Assembly (NCBI GenBank): GCA_010093515.1
Contig: MU001684.1
Location: 420,486-484,485, forward strand
Origin: Lineolata rhizophorae
Lineage: Eukaryota; Ascomycota; Dothideomycetes; Lineolatales; Lineolataceae
Reading direction: 5' to 3'
Length of the DNA: 64,000 bases
Under the pieces are notes generated by a model that ran no database searches, had not been told where the DNA came from, and worked only from the letters and a program-made list of their open reading frames with translations. This document shows, one piece after another, positions 11,801-24,863 of this stretch (the first letter of the stretch is position 1; each line of letters begins with the position of its first letter). The translations under genes and the position numbers were made by a program.

Positions 11801-13652
11801 GCGGAAGCACACAACTGTTGTCGACCGTCAGCCCACAGAGCTCCAGCGCTGGAAAACCCGCATAAGAAAAACCAAGAAATGTAAATTCCCTCTCCCAGTG
11901 ACTTTCAGGAAGGTAGCGCTGATATACGCGTCGCAGTGTCCGCACAACTCGTCTCAGAATCTCAGCGTCTGGGCATGGCAGAGATAGAGCCAAATTATAT
12001 GGACCTTCCTACTGCTCGACGCCGAGACGGACGGCATCTATATCCCTTCCTGGCAAGGAAGGACACAATCTAAGAATAATTTGAAGGGTGAACCTATCAT
12101 GCCTGGCCGTTCGTGGGCCAAGAATGCCCAGAGAACCCACGAGCGGCACAGCGCTGGGCTCACTTTGGAGTCAGTAGCTCCAACGGACCCGTCTCAGTGG
12201 TCAGCAATCCTGCGCCTTCCCGAAGGGGGACAACGTCCGACAGCCGTGCGTATCCGCCTCGATCACGGACTGGCTCCCTCGGCTCTGGCGCCGCAGGGCG
12301 GTGGAACGACAACCTGGAAGCTGGATGGAGAGGTGTGGGTAGGGCGGGGCCGGCAGGCAACACGAGACCGGGGAGCTCCAGGTCCAGGAGGCGACCGGGA
12401 CCGGGCGCGGAGGCGGCCCCCAAAAAGCTTCCATCACTCCTTCTAGAATCGCACGTGAGTCGTTTATCTGCGAGGGCAATCTAGGGTTGTTACTCGAGTC
12501 CCTGAACCGGCCGGCCAACCAGCTAAGACCTGCCAGGAATGGCCTTCCCGGGGTGGCCGACAGCTCGTCGTCCTCACTCGCCACTTACGTTCGCGACCGC
12601 AGATGAGGATGTGCTAGCCCTGCCCGGACCGTCATCTCCCCGCACACCACACGCAGAGGGCAGGCAGACAGCCCTGGCAGATCGCGCGCGGTATTGACCG
12701 ACCCGGCCCTTGCCTAGCTGAGCGGGCAAGCTGGGGGGCTGCCGCCCCTCAGGCTCGAGTATCTCGATAGGCACCCCGGTGTCGCCGGCCAGCACGGCCA
12801 GCACGCGGCTACTGGCTAGATCGGCTGCGGGTAGGCGAGAGGCTTTAGGGCTCGGGATCGCACTCCCAGATACGGCTGGCGACAGGCGGCGACACGTGAG
12901 CAACGCAAGGCTCGCGGGCGGCGGAGGCGCCACCGTGGGCGGGCAACCCAACAGACACGAAGGCGGGTGCCAACCACCGAGAAATCCAAGGCCGTGGATA
13001 GCCCGGCCAGCTTCCTGATCGGCTCAGCCTGAATGCAACCCCCCGGGCCAGGGTCTGGCGCCGCCGCCGACGACAGCCTGCCCAACGGGCTCCGGCTGCA
13101 GCGCGGCGCTTGGCGGCGCGGCGGCTTGGCGGCTCGGCTAGCATCGCGCCGCGGTAGGGGTGTTCCCCACGCCTGCAGACCCGCGGCCCGCCAGTCTCCG
13201 GCTCCGCGTCGCCGCCGCCGCGCAATGGCGCCATGGGCAGAGGCTTTCTTCCGCAAGAGCCGCACGCCGCAAATTTTCGCGCCTCCGCTCCCCTCGCTCC
13301 GCCTCTGACGTTGCGCCGCGCCCGTCGGCCCACGAGCGCCGCGCCCCGGCGAGGCGCGATGCGACTCGGGCCCTTGTCGATCCCCATCGTGGGGGCAAAT
13401 TGGCAACCATGTTGTTTCGGGTAGGTCGCATCAGGGCCAAGGCCGATGGCTGGGCCGCCCGTTTCTAGTCCGCACATTAGCCAAGCCCATTGGCATCTGA
13501 CGGGCGGCGCGCCCGCCCGCCGCCGCCAAGTCACAGGTTTCACAAATCATCCTGGGCCTCCGTGCCGCGACCGCAATTGCAAGCTTTTCCCAAGGCCGCC
13601 CCGCCGCGAGTTGATTGGCCTCGGGCCTCGCGTCTCGGCCGTCCAAGCGTTG

Positions 13653-13729
13653 CGATAGCAAACGCCCCTCCGCAGAGCCAAGGCGCCGCCGAGCCTTTCC
13701 TTTATCAATGGTTTGCCGTTCAATTATCT
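13653..13729. promoter_or_regulatory. Three GATA (HGATAR) motifs upstream of the permease
   Basis: CGATAG at 13653-13658, TTATCA (TGATAA on minus) at 13702-13707 and TTATCT (AGATAA on minus) at 13724-13729 lie 298-374 bases before the permease ATG. HGATAR is the binding sequence of AreA/NIT2, which activates nitrogen-scavenging permeases in ascomycetes. The spacing suggests nitrogen-responsive control; motif matches alone are weak evidence. Confidence 0.4.
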
Positions 13730-14026
13730 CTTGCCCCGACCGTTGGGAACGCCGACCACCTCCACGAGCCCAGCCAGACCCCCCCAGGAAGGCGCGTCGC
13801 AACGCGGCCGTCGCGAGACCCATAAAGCCGGCGATCCTCCCCCTCCCGGATCCGGATCCTGGCCCTTGGTTCCACGCGCTCTGCCCGAGTCGTCGTATCC
13901 ATTACTTAAACTCTGTCGTCCGTCCCCTCGACGCGCAGAGTCCCTGCTTCTCCTCCAGCAGAGTCTCCGCCGCCGGACTTCCGCCGCCAAAGACAAACAC
14001 CTCAGCGCCGCACCTCGTCGCCAGCC

Positions 14027-16059
14027 ATGGCCGCCAAACCCGATTTCCAGGAGAAGGAGGCCTACGACAAGGAGGCGTACCCGAGCGCCTCTCCTCCTTC
14101 TGATGTCGCCCCGGGCTATGCCGGCCAGTCGGAGAACTTGTCCTTCTGGACTCGCATGGGCTGCACGCCCGAGTCCTTCAAGCGCCGCACCGATGCCGAC
14201 GCCTTGAACCAGCTCAACCACTCGCTCAAGAAGCGCCATCTGCACATGATTGCCATCGGTGGCTCCATCGGTGCCGGTCTCTTCGTCGGTTCTGGCAGCG
14301 CGCTCAGCCGTGGCGTAAGTGGCTTCCGAAACAAGCTCGTGTGCGCGCGAGCCGCATGCGGAAAACGGAAAAGGCAAAAATCTAACGCCTGAATCAGGGT
14401 CCTGCGTCGCTTTTGCTCGATTTCGCCATCATCGGTATTATGATGTTCAACGTCGGTGAGTATTCTCTTAATCGCTCTTGACTTTGACGCCGTCCGGCGT
14501 GGCGCCGAGACTAACCCGGCTTGGCACAGTCTACGCTCTTGGCGAGCTCGCCGCCATGTACCCGGTCTCTGGTGGTTTCTATACCTACGCGACGCGCTTC
14601 ATCGATCCGTCATGGGGTTTCGCTATGGGCTGGAACTACGTTGCTCAGTGGGCCATTGTGCTTCCGCTCGAGCTTACCGTCGCCGGTTTGACCGTCGACT
14701 ACTGGGAGGTCGACATTAGCGTCGGTGTCTGGATCACGGTTTTCCTTGTCGCAATCATCCTAATCAACGTTTTCGGCGTGCTCGGGTATGGCGAGGAGGA
14801 ATTCTGGACCTCTATGCTCAAGCTTTGCGCCATTGTCATTTTCATGATCATCGCTCTCGTTTGCGTTCTCGGCGGTGGCCCGTCTGACGGCAAGTTCGAC
14901 GAGTACTGGGGCGCACGCCTCTGGTACGACCCGGGTGCGTTCGCGAACGGCTTCAAGGGCTTCTGCTCCGTCTTCGTTACCGCTGCCTTCGCCTTCGCCG
15001 GTACTGAGCTCGTCGGTCTCGCGGCCGCCGAGTCCGAGAACCCTGTCAAGTCGCTCCCCGGTGCCGTCAAGCAGGTGTTTTGGCGTATCACCCTCTTCTA
15101 CATCCTGGCCCTCACCTTCGTCGGGCTGATGGTGCCGCACACCGACGACCGCCTCCTGGGCGCCAACCCGCTCATCGACGTCAACGCCTCGCCCTTCGTG
15201 CTCGCCGCCAAGGACGCCGGCCTCATCGGCTTCGACTCGTTCATGAACGTCGTCATTCTCTTCTCTGTGCTCTCCATCGGCAACTCGGGCGTGTACGGCG
15301 GTTCGCGCACGCTCACGGCGCTCGCTGAGCAAGGCTACGCACCCAAGATCTTCGCCTACATCGACCGCGCCGGCCGCCCGCTCCCCTCCACCATCCTCAT
15401 CATCGCCTTCGGCTGCCTCGGTTACGTCAACCTGTCGGCCGACGGCCCGACCGTGTTCGACTGGCTGCTGGCCTTGTCTGGTCTCTCGGCTCTCTTCACC
15501 TGGGGCTCCATCTGCCTGTCTCACATCCGGTTCCGCCGCGCCTGGGCGTACAACGGCCGCAGCCTGGACGACATCCCCTTCCACGCCCTCTTCGGCGTTT
15601 GGGGCTCGTGGATCGGCCTCCTCCTCGTCCTTCTCGTGCTCATCGCTCAGGTAAGGAAAAAGCGCTCCCTTTCCCCTCTATCCGCGGAGTCTCCCGCTCC
15701 CACCCTGTAGTGCAACCCCTCCGCCGGTGCCTCAATCGGTGGAACCACACCTTTATTTGTCATCTGACAGATGTTTTGGCTAACACCATTACCCGCCATT
15801 ACAGTTCTACACCGCTGTGTGGCCGCTTGGCGGCGGCGTCAACGACGCCGAGGGTTTCTTCAAGTCGTACCTCGCCCTGCCCGTCGTCATCGGCTTCTGG
15901 GTCGCCGGCTTCTTGTGGAAGCGCACCGGCTGGCTGCGCACCCACCAGATGGACATCGACTCGGGCCGCCGCGAAGTCAACTGGGCCGCCATCCACGAGA
16001 CGCGCAAGCGCCACGCTTCCTGGCCCATCTGGCGCCGCTTCCTCAGCCATCTCTTCTAA
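14027..16059 (+). CDS. Amino acid permease (fungal YAT family)
   Basis: Four exons (14027-14314, 14398-14455, 14530-15650, 15805-16059) give 573 residues. The intron signals are good (GTAAGT, GTGAGT and GTAAGG donors; CAG acceptors). After a polar N-tail with acidic and Ser-rich residues, the family signature IAIGGSIGAGLFVGSGSAL opens transmembrane segment 1. About twelve membrane segments follow. GTELVGLAAAESENP in segment 6 and the conserved loop KRRHLHMI before segment 1 are typical of Gap1-type proton-coupled amino acid importers of the plasma membrane. The C-tail (WKRTGWLRTHQMDIDSGRRE) is the conserved cytosolic end seen in this family. Substrate range cannot be read from the sequence. 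GATA motifs upstream are consistent with nitrogen control. Confidence 0.93.
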
Positions 16060-17845
16060 GCGTGTTCGCGGGATGTCGCAAGCGATTTTTTTGCGGGACG
16101 TCTTGCAAAGGGTTTGGCGCGGAGTTGGAACTTTTTTCTCGTAACTCGTTTATTTTATTTTTTAATCGGGAGACATTTTCCACTTTTGTTGGGAATGGGA
16201 TTGAACGGGAAAGATTTCGTCTTTTTTTTTTTTTTTGGTCCGGGGATGTCAATGTATCTGCATATACTGCATTTTCATCTGTACAGCGTGACAGAAAGAT
16301 GATACCTTGAATATACTACGTTACGACGTTTGTTAAGACAACAACGTTGTGATTGTGTGCAAATGGCCCATGTGCGAGGTCCCACCAAATCAGTTGTTGG
16401 CATTTCTACGGCTACAGCACACAAGTTCGTGTCTAACCTATCACTGAACGTGATCACAAGATTGACCACGAACATCTAGATCATCCACGAGAGCACACCG
16501 GAGGCTTAGGCACGGATGTTTTTTGTTGTCATGGTCTAAATACAACTTGCTGCTAGATAAAAGCATTATAATGTTGACCATATATATTCTGTGAAGTCCG
16601 TAGGAACACACGAAAGGCTCGAGGATGTAATTTTGACATCCTTTGTTTTGGGGCTATAGCGCACGAACTTGTCCAACCTACGACTGAACCACGAAATCAT
16701 GATAGTCCGTATGTATAATCTGCAACATATATGATAAGCTCGTTAGTGTCTAAGCACGGAAGTTTATGAGGACGACTATATCCAAGAATGTGCTATCTAG
16801 CTCTCGTACAAACCCTAGCACTAGACGAAGGAACTCAGACTATTGACTGTATATTCTCCAACGCTTCAAAGGAAGCTTATCGGGGATATAAGCATGCAAG
16901 TTTTCACAAACTAAGGGCTGGAGAAGAGCTTAAATCTAAATGTTATGGTAACGTAGCACTTGATAATAGAGTCAAGATATTGACCATGTGTTTTCTAGCA
17001 TTCGCAGACATATTAGAGATTAGAGCACATACACAACTCTATAATAGCCTATCGGAAGGCTGTAATTTCCAACAATGTAGTAAATATTTTCCATAATGCA
17101 ATAAAAGCTTTTAGCGCCTTAAGCATGTGAATTTTGTAATAACCTAGATCAAACCATGAGATCACGTCACCAAGAACCCACATCAGACAATAGAATAAGA
17201 ACCCATTACAGACTTAGACACTTAAGTCTGTCACAACTAGCTAAAAAAAAAAAGTGAGACTGTGACACCTGCTACATATGCTTTAGAACGCCGCAATAGC
17301 TCAGCTCGGTGCACCAACCAGGACCTAGGCAGCTAGCAATTCAGCCCCAACCACAAAATACTCCTTCATACGTCCGGCGCCGAAACACCGTGAAACCGTC
17401 CACCTGCCCAACGTAAGACGAACCCAGCCACACAAGCACGATCCCCACCATACAACAACGCGCGGACCAGACAGGGAGAGCAGAAGCTTTAGTACTAGTT
17501 ACATACCAGGTAAAGGAAGCACGCCAAGATCCCGACATTGCAAAAGACACCTTGTGATGCTCGCGGCCACAGCTGATTTGTGTATCCTCCGCACCCATCC
17601 GGCCAGACAAGCGGAACGTATCCATCTACGTGGGCCAGGAGCCACCAATTCGCCATCCCTACTGCTGAGGATCCCTAGCGGTCCCAAATACCCACCAAAC
17701 CACCGCCTAGCAAGTTAAAAAAAAAAATAAAAGGCAAACCCCACGGGCCTTGAATCCCAACCATCCACCTCCCAAAACCCTCTTAGCCAAATCCCCCATC
17801 CCTCACCCCTCAACCCCCTACCCATCCCCATCACCCCACCACCCC
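16060..17845. other. AT-rich intergenic, diverged direct repeat
   Basis: 3' flank of the permease, followed by AT-rich sequence with no convincing gene. Two stretches about 245 bp apart resemble each other (around 16405-16520 and 16650-16765), sharing GCTA-AGC-CAC-AA-TT and CTAAGCACGGA-GTTT-like blocks. The stretch is probably a decayed repeat. 17340-17720 has only weak frames. Confidence 0.4.
16405..16765. repeat. Diverged direct repeat, about 245-bp period
   Basis: Blocks at about 16408-16450 and 16650-16690 (GGCTA-AGC-CAC-AA-TT, then ACCTA-CACTGAAC-like) and at about 16503-16522 and 16748-16767 (CT-AGGCACGGA-GTTT-like) align at a constant offset near 245. Identity is low and judged by eye. 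No element family is recognised. Confidence 0.3.
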
Positions 17846-20800
17846 CTAAACCGCCGGCGCCAACACATCCCTCACCCACCTCACCACCCCCCTCGCCATC
17901 CTCCTCAACTCCGCACCTTCCACCCCCTCGCCCCCTCCTCCCGCCTCCCCACCCTCCACATATCTCCCCTCGCCCTTCAACCCCGCCCCCCCCACCAACT
18001 CCTCGAATCGCTGCACCCTCAGCCTAACCTCAATAGCCGCGGCGTCAGCCTTGTCCTCAGCCTTGCCACTGCCCGCGGGGCTCGAACCCGATAGCACGCC
18101 CGCGACGCTGACGCGCGCCCGCGGCGGCCGCGCCAGCATGGCGCACAGCTCGTCGGCCGCGCCGCGGCCCGTCGCAACGAAGGCGCGCTCGAGGACGTCG
18201 CCGTCGACGTGCCAGGCGGCGTGGGCACCGGCCGCGCCGGTGCCGGCGGCACCTCGCGCACCGGCGGCGGGGGCGATGCCGCCCGCGTGGCCCCACTGCG
18301 CCGGGTCGATGGCGAGCCCGACGTCGCGGCGGGTGAACGCGTCGGCCGCGTAGGCGGGCGCGGGCGCGACGCCGTCCATGGCGGCGTTCCAGCGGGCGAG
18401 GTTCTCGAGGAACTTGAGCAACTGCCAGTAGGGTGGGCGGAGGAGGCTGAAGGCGTAAATGGTGCCGTCGGCGGCGCTGCCGAGGATGTCGGCGGCGGCG
18501 ACGCCCGGGAGGGTGGTTGTCGTGGCGTCGTGGCGGTGCCAGGGTGGGCGCAGGCTGCCGTCCGTGTGGCGTAGGCGGGTGATGCTGCGTGGGAAATGCG
18601 CGGTGAAGAGGTGCGGGGTGGAGAATTGGGACGAGTGCGGGAGGTGGGATGGCGGCTGGTAGAGGCCTGTGAGTGCGCCGGACTTGTCTGACACGAGAAT
18701 GACGTTCGGGTGATCGATACGTTCGGGCGTGAAGGGCTGGTCGGCGTTCTTTTTCCCGGTGGTGGCGCGACTTTGCTCCTCGTTGATTTCGGGGAAAGAG
18801 ATATGAAGTCCCACATGAGACCAGCATTGGCGGCTTAAGCCCTCGTGGTAAGCAAGCTTGATCCGAGCAGTTGTGGTTTCCTCGGCATGCCCTAGACCTT
18901 TCACATGGAGAATGATGAGGGAATGGCTGGCCGTAGACACATAGATGAATGGCGGGAAGGTGGAAACATTTATGCCAGGAGAGTGGAGGTCATATGAAGT
19001 GACCTGCGCCCATCTGCGTCTAGGAGTCAGTCTCCGTGTCATGATAGTCCAAGTCTAAGAGTAGAATTTGACTTACCTCTTTGTGCTCTCATCAAAGGAA
19101 GCGATTGAGAGAGAGCTGCCAGCACAAAGAACAAGATACTTCTCCGGATACCATGCCATGGCATACACAGCACCTTGGGGTGTCCTCAAGCCGACCTTCG
19201 GTGTGGGCGTCGACAATTTGCCATTCGAAAGAACTTCACGCTTCATGAAGGCCACTCTACCAACCTCCCTACCAGTCTCATTTTGGGTCCCCGTACCGAG
19301 TGCAAGATAAGGTATCCGTGATTCCCTGCCCGAACGGGTCCATTCGAGCATACAGTAGACACGCTCCCACCGATCCAGCCTCGACCCCGCAATCTGATAC
19401 ACTTCCTTGTCGTTTTCGATAGTGCTCTCCATCTTGATGTGCTGAACTGTACCGTAGGCCCTTCGGCTACCTGACACTTGCACCCGATGCATCGCTCTCT
19501 CCGGTTCTTTCGTAACTACAATCCGGCTTCCCGCAACTACCATGCTGTTTAGTGGCTCCGAATAAATCATTTTATTGGGCGTAAGCGTGGTTTCAATCCT
19601 CCTAGGCACCATTTTGACCTCCTCGTCAAGCGTTGTGATCATAAAACGATCGCCGCCAGAAAGTAGCACGACGCTTCCCAAGCGATCGCCACCAACGTAC
19701 TCTTGAGGCATCCGGGCCACAGTCTCGACTAACGGTTGATCGACCGCGAGATTCGAGTCATTGCTCACCCAAATTTTGTTGATGACGAGTCCGACGAGGT
19801 TGCCTTGGGAGTAGTCGACCCGACAGAAGTGCTCTCCACATATAGCAAATGCGGCAGTAAGCCTCTCTGAGCGGTCGTAGGAAAGGCGGACAGGCACGTC
19901 TCCGAATTGAATTGAGGTCCCTTTGCCGATACTAATGAGCCCGGTCTGATCATGCCTAGGTGGAAATAATAGTGGAACAGCGAGAATCCGGCCATTCCGC
20001 AACCCGCAAAGCATTAAATGCTCATGCTCCGAATCCTCGGCGAAAGACTCGCTTCTGAGCAAGCACATCGTCTCACAAATATCGTCAACTTCCGGAATCG
20101 CCGACGTTTCGAATGTTTGGTCGATTGCGAGCTGGAGCGATCTATCATCAAGAATTTTCCACATCAGTACCAACCCATTCGTCAGGCCAGCATAGAGGTA
20201 TGGCCCCGTTTGAAGGTGGAAGATCCCCATGCACGTGGGATCCTCAGGCAAAGAGAATGGTTCGCCAGCCTCCCCCAGTTCAGCTCCTTTTGAATTCACC
20301 TCGAGCTTTCCAAGCTGAACCTGAACCTCGTCGCCCTTCCGCAGTGCGGTTGCAAGGAGAGACAAGTCTGGCTCAACTGTCGCTGCGACGCATGTAACGT
20401 CTTCAGGCAAGTCCTGGTAACAGTACTGCTCCAAGAGAACGTCGTCGTTGGAAGCTCGATGAATGGCAATCGTTTTTGGTGTTACTTGCACGAGGTAGCC
20501 CCAACCGAGAGCTGACAGCGCAATCGTAGGATCCTCGAGCCGGAGGGCACAATTATAGTGCTCGGAGGCCGAACTCAAGGCAAAGTCATCGATTTGAATG
20601 TGGAAAACGTTCGTTCTAATCGCCGTTGGAAGGATTACAAACAGACCGTTGCCATCGCAATCCGGAATGGTCCACATATCCGTAGCTGTAGAGAAGCTCT
20701 CGTCAAAGTACTCAATGCCGAGCCTAGCCTGGAGGCCGCGTCGCAACTCGGAAATTGCACCATATGGGTCGCGGCCTGACGTAACGAAGAGAGAGCTGTC

Positions 20801-22413
20801 ATGCGCGGTGCTATTCTTAGTTCCAAGGCGTTTGGGGACCGCGAAGTCGAGAACTGGCGTCCAGTTGGGAAATAGTTCAATCTCCTCTGGATCCAGGCTA
20901 CTCTGGCGATCCGTCTGCTCGGGCTGCTGGTCTTTCCATGTTCCAATCTGGCGGCAGCATTAGCCTGTTCAGGCGGCATTTAAATCGTCAGGTACTCACC
21001 CTCCATATCTTGCCGTTGCTCATCAGACCAGCGGCGATCAGGACATCCGGCGACCTCAAATCCTGACCGACGTCCAAACTTGCAAAGGCGGAACCCATGT
21101 GGCAATTGAAATGCCCAGCATAAGCTGGGATAGGCCCTTGCTTTTCGAAGATCACATATTGCACCACGCCATCTTCGCGGACTAGGTAGACGGCTTCTTT
21201 ATGTTCGCGGAAATATCGAGACGGACGAGCCCAGCCAGTGTAAATGGGCTGTCTCTTTGACCTCCCAGGCTGCCGGGTCGGCATGTCAAAGTGGCGTTGA
21301 TGTATGGGGTTCGGAGGACCAGCCAATAGATTCTCGTACAGTTTGATTCCACGATCGAAGGCTATGAGGGCGGAAGCTGGGCGTTGGATGGGAACGAGGA
21401 GGACGGGGAAACCTAGGTCTAAACGTAGAATCAGCGTATAGTAAATCATAGCCTGTGTACCGTAACTTACTGTCCCACAAAGCATATCGCTGGGACGACA
21501 TTGGCCCAAGGCTCCAGGATTCCCACTCGTAGCATTCGATCCAGAGCTTCTTGCCGCGTGATTTGATAATACAGAGAATCACATGATGTTCGTCATCAGG
21601 AGCTGGATAAAGGAATTCCATAAGCAATATCGAGCCGATGACCTTAATAACGCGTTCATGTCTTACTGGACACCAGTCGGGCGAGCGGGCATGGCCCTGT
21701 TCTCTATGGGAACGAACGTCATTCTCCCAGTCCCTGATGTCGCTTTGAATCTCTCTCCTGGGCTTGAGACACTGAAGGACAATCGTCGACTGGACCGCGG
21801 CAACGGCTAGAGCACGGCCTCTAGGGTCCACCGCCAAGTGATTCACGGGAGTTTCGAGCAGAGGCTGGCCCTGGGGCAGAGGCACCGAGCGCGTGACGAA
21901 CACGGGGCCCTTGCCAGCGACGTGGCGGAGAAACAAGAACATGAGCTCGGAGGAGCTGAGGGCGAGGACGATGAACTGGTGCGGCGCGGCAGTGGAGCCG
22001 TCGATATCCATCTCCGACTCCGCCTCGTCGTCCTCATTTTTGTACGGCTGGATCGGCAGCGGCTCGCCCAGCACCTTGGCGGAGCGGATGCGCGCCCTGA
22101 AGTCCGTCTTGGACGTCACGTGACGGAGATGGCCGTCGCCAAGGACCTCCTTGACGTGTATGGAATGGTCGCAGACGAAGACGACGTCGTTGAACCGGCG
22201 GCCGCGGAGGCGGGCGGGCAGGATGAACTCGACTTCGGGCGAGGGGACGGCGGTGCGCGACAGGAGGCCCAGACGCGGCACCTCGACGGGCGACGGCCTG
22301 GGCTCTGGCTCCGGCCGCTCTTCGGCGCGGCGATTCGCGGCTATGATTTCGTCGACGCCCATCCTCCTGGTGACCCACTGGCCGTCGACCTGGACGTTGG
22401 TCTGGACCGACAT
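17846..22413 (-). CDS. MMS1/CPSF160/DDB1-type beta-propeller protein
   Basis: Four exons: 22413-21471, 21418-21000, 20947-19077 and 19019-17846 (the last acceptor could be six bases later, at 19013, in the same frame). They give about 1468 residues. Early sequence LPARLRGRRFNDVVFVCDHS and the following beta-rich blocks resemble the N-terminal propeller domain of the Mms1/CPSF-A/DDB1/RSE1 superfamily. Pezizomycotina have a member often labelled thermotolerance or MMS1_N protein. Propeller-like strands continue through exon 3 (about 455-1077). The C-terminal 390 residues are more basic and Ala/Gly-rich and may be partly disordered. Such proteins scaffold ubiquitin ligases or RNA-processing complexes; which applies here is unknown. 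A CFT1- or Mms1-like role is possible. The overall architecture is inferred, not aligned. Confidence 0.62.
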
Positions 22414-24138
22414 GGCGGACGAAGGCGGCGGCGCCGGGCGGGGCCCTTGGACGCGTTGGTGCAGAAGTTACACGTGGCGGGCCGCGGTGTAGGGCGGGTG
22501 GTTGTGGTGGGAGAGGAAAGGCAGGCGGGCGACGGAGAAGAGAAAAGACGGGCGGTTGGTGCTCAGGGACAAGGCAACAGCCCGCTGGGGGGGTGCGACG
22601 CGGGGCAGCAAACAAGCGCCCCTGGGGCAAGAGCGACCGGGCGGGACCGCGGGGCGCTCCAATGGGCTTAAATAGGACGGGAAGGAGCGGATGGCGAGAG
22701 GGGGACGGCGTGCTGGAAACGGCAGGCCCCGCGATAGCAGCCGCGCGCCAGCCGTGTATCTGAGGCCGAGCCGCAAAGCCGCGCCTCAAGCCACACGATC
22801 CGAGCCCGGCGGGAGGACCAGGCGGAGCGCCTCCAATCCGGAGCGGACCTGAGATACCAGAGCTCCCGTACGTGGCTGCTCGGGCGGCAGGGCGGCAGGG
22901 GCGAAATGTGACAGGTCAGCTCATCGGCATCCCGACCCTTTGGAGCTACCTACGCAGGCCTCATGGCGGCGGATTCAATTGGAAGACGGCTCGTAAACGA
23001 GGCCACGGACTGCCCGCTCCGGCCCTTCAGGCTGCCTGGCAGCAGCCCTCCGACCTGCGTGTCGCCGCCTGCGAGTTCCCGGTCGTGTGCTGGGGCCGCA
23101 ATCGAATGGCCGCGCCGGTCATGTCTGCGCCGGGGGGGCAAGGCGGAGCTCGAATGTTCAAGTATAGTGCAGCGGGCCGGAGCCTTGGCGGGCGGGCGGG
23201 AGGTTTGCGGCTTCGCTGGCGCCACGCGCGTCGTGCCGCTGAGCCGGCCCGGCCGTCAACCGCCCGCCCCGACTCCGATCCCGACGGTGACGCCTCCTTA
23301 GCCGCACTCCAATCACGCTTTGTGCAACCACCAAGCGCGCCCATCCCCGCCCAGGCATGCTTGCGGGGCGGCCTCATAGGATGCCCCGCGAGATCATGCA
23401 TGCCATTTGCTGGACATGTACGCGGCAATGCTACGGCAAGCTACCTTTTCTTTTGTTTTCTTCCCCTTGCCCTTGTTCTGTCCAGAGTGCGTCGTGTCCT
23501 TGACATGAAGCGCGGCCTGCTGCTCCGGAATATCTCTGGGGACTTGGGCCTGTTGAGTCCATCTTGCCCTCGATCCTGCGTGTGCTGGTGGAACGTCGTA
23601 CAGCAAACCGTCGCTCGGTACATATTGGTCCGAGTACCAATATATCCTGCCTTTCTATGTCCTTCAAACGCGGGCAGATATTGGATTTGGCCACGTGGCC
23701 GCTCGTCGTGCGACAAGATGCAAGCCTCATAAAGTCAAAATGGCGGCCGAAAACCGAGGGCCACATCTAGCAGTCTATTCACTGCACGACTGCGAGGTCT
23801 TCTTTGATCCTGTGTGGAAGACAAGATTGGACTATCATACCCGGTGCGAGTAAACTGGTCCCTCCTTCATAGAGGGGCATAGAGAAAGACAACAAAAGAA
23901 AGAAAGGGAATCATGAAGAACAAAAGTGGGAAAGAATAAGGCTCGGTGTTTTGCTATTGTTCTGTTCTCCTACGCCCCAGGTCCGGCGACATACGACCTC
24001 GAAAGCTGAGATGGCAACATACATCGTCGCCCAGGGATTCCCTGTAAAAGACTACGCATGAAAAGATCCGCCGTCATGTTGTGCACGGTGTGGTCTGCAA
24101 GGTTCTCTCCCTCCCGAATCCTTCTCAGATGATCTCCT

Positions 24139-24468
24139 ATGGAAGGTGGTACGGCAACGAGGACGCATCGATTGGCCCAATTCTGGGTGCAACGGTCCAA
24201 GGCCAGCCATCAACTTCTTTTTCTCGGCAACGCGCATCGGTCCGGAGACCCGTATCGGATCACCACTGACCCACTCAATATGCTTCGTCGATTGCAATCC
24301 TATATGGACGTCGAGAACTTGGAGCAAAGAATAGCTTGTTTTGTCCTAGATATGATCTTCAACGAGTGTACTGTTTGTGCAAAGCATGAAGCCCTCCCGC
24401 CATTATTTTCGGGGTACAAGTTTCTGCATGATCTCGAACGCATCATGACAACTTTAAAAAGCGGATAG
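24139..24468 (+). other. Weak ORF, 109 codons, unrecognised
   Basis: The second half (residues 45-105) has ordinary protein composition with helical character and three Cys. No upstream exon, splice signals or family could be established. It could be the end of a decayed gene. Confidence 0.15.
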
Positions 24469-24863
24469 TCCTATAGGAGTAGCACCTTTGATTCCTCTGC
24501 GTTTAGTCAAGAAATTCTGTTCCTTGTGTTGTAGGTATGGATAGTAAAGTCCGGAGCCCAGTAAAATTTATAGAGCAAAAATCACATGATACTCTACACA
24601 GACATTACTAACAACAGTTAGAGCAACCCCGCCAAGCTACATAGCTCCTGCGTGCCTGCGTCTCCTACCCCACAGCCCGAAGCTTCCGCCTCCAACGACG
24701 TGCGGGGTTCCGCTCACGGCCAGCCCCCAGCTCATCCTTGATTTGTCTACTCCGACTCCTCTTTCTAAGCTAGCAGGCTTGTAGGCTCGTGGCAAACAAA
24801 TTTTGATAGTTAGGGACAAGAAGCTAAGCCACTTTTCGGCCGAATCTGGAACGCCATGATCAC

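Larger units (their letters stand above)
9068..14026. other. 5-kb region without a convincing gene
   Basis: 9068-12100 has mixed composition with only short frames; two coding-like fragments are listed separately (10851-11453, 11639-11800). 12100-14000 is strongly GC-rich, so every frame stays open by chance and the overlapping frames on both strands are not credible as genes. The final few hundred bases are the promoter and 5' leader of the permease, including three GATA motifs. Confidence 0.45.

Noticed and set aside
12081-13823. Many 100-230-codon frames on both strands
   Set aside because: All six frames are open because of very high GC. No start context, splice signals or domain supports any of them.
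17341-17625. 94-codon minus-strand frame in the permease 3' region
   Set aside because: No splice context, no family resemblance and low-complexity flanks; most likely chance.
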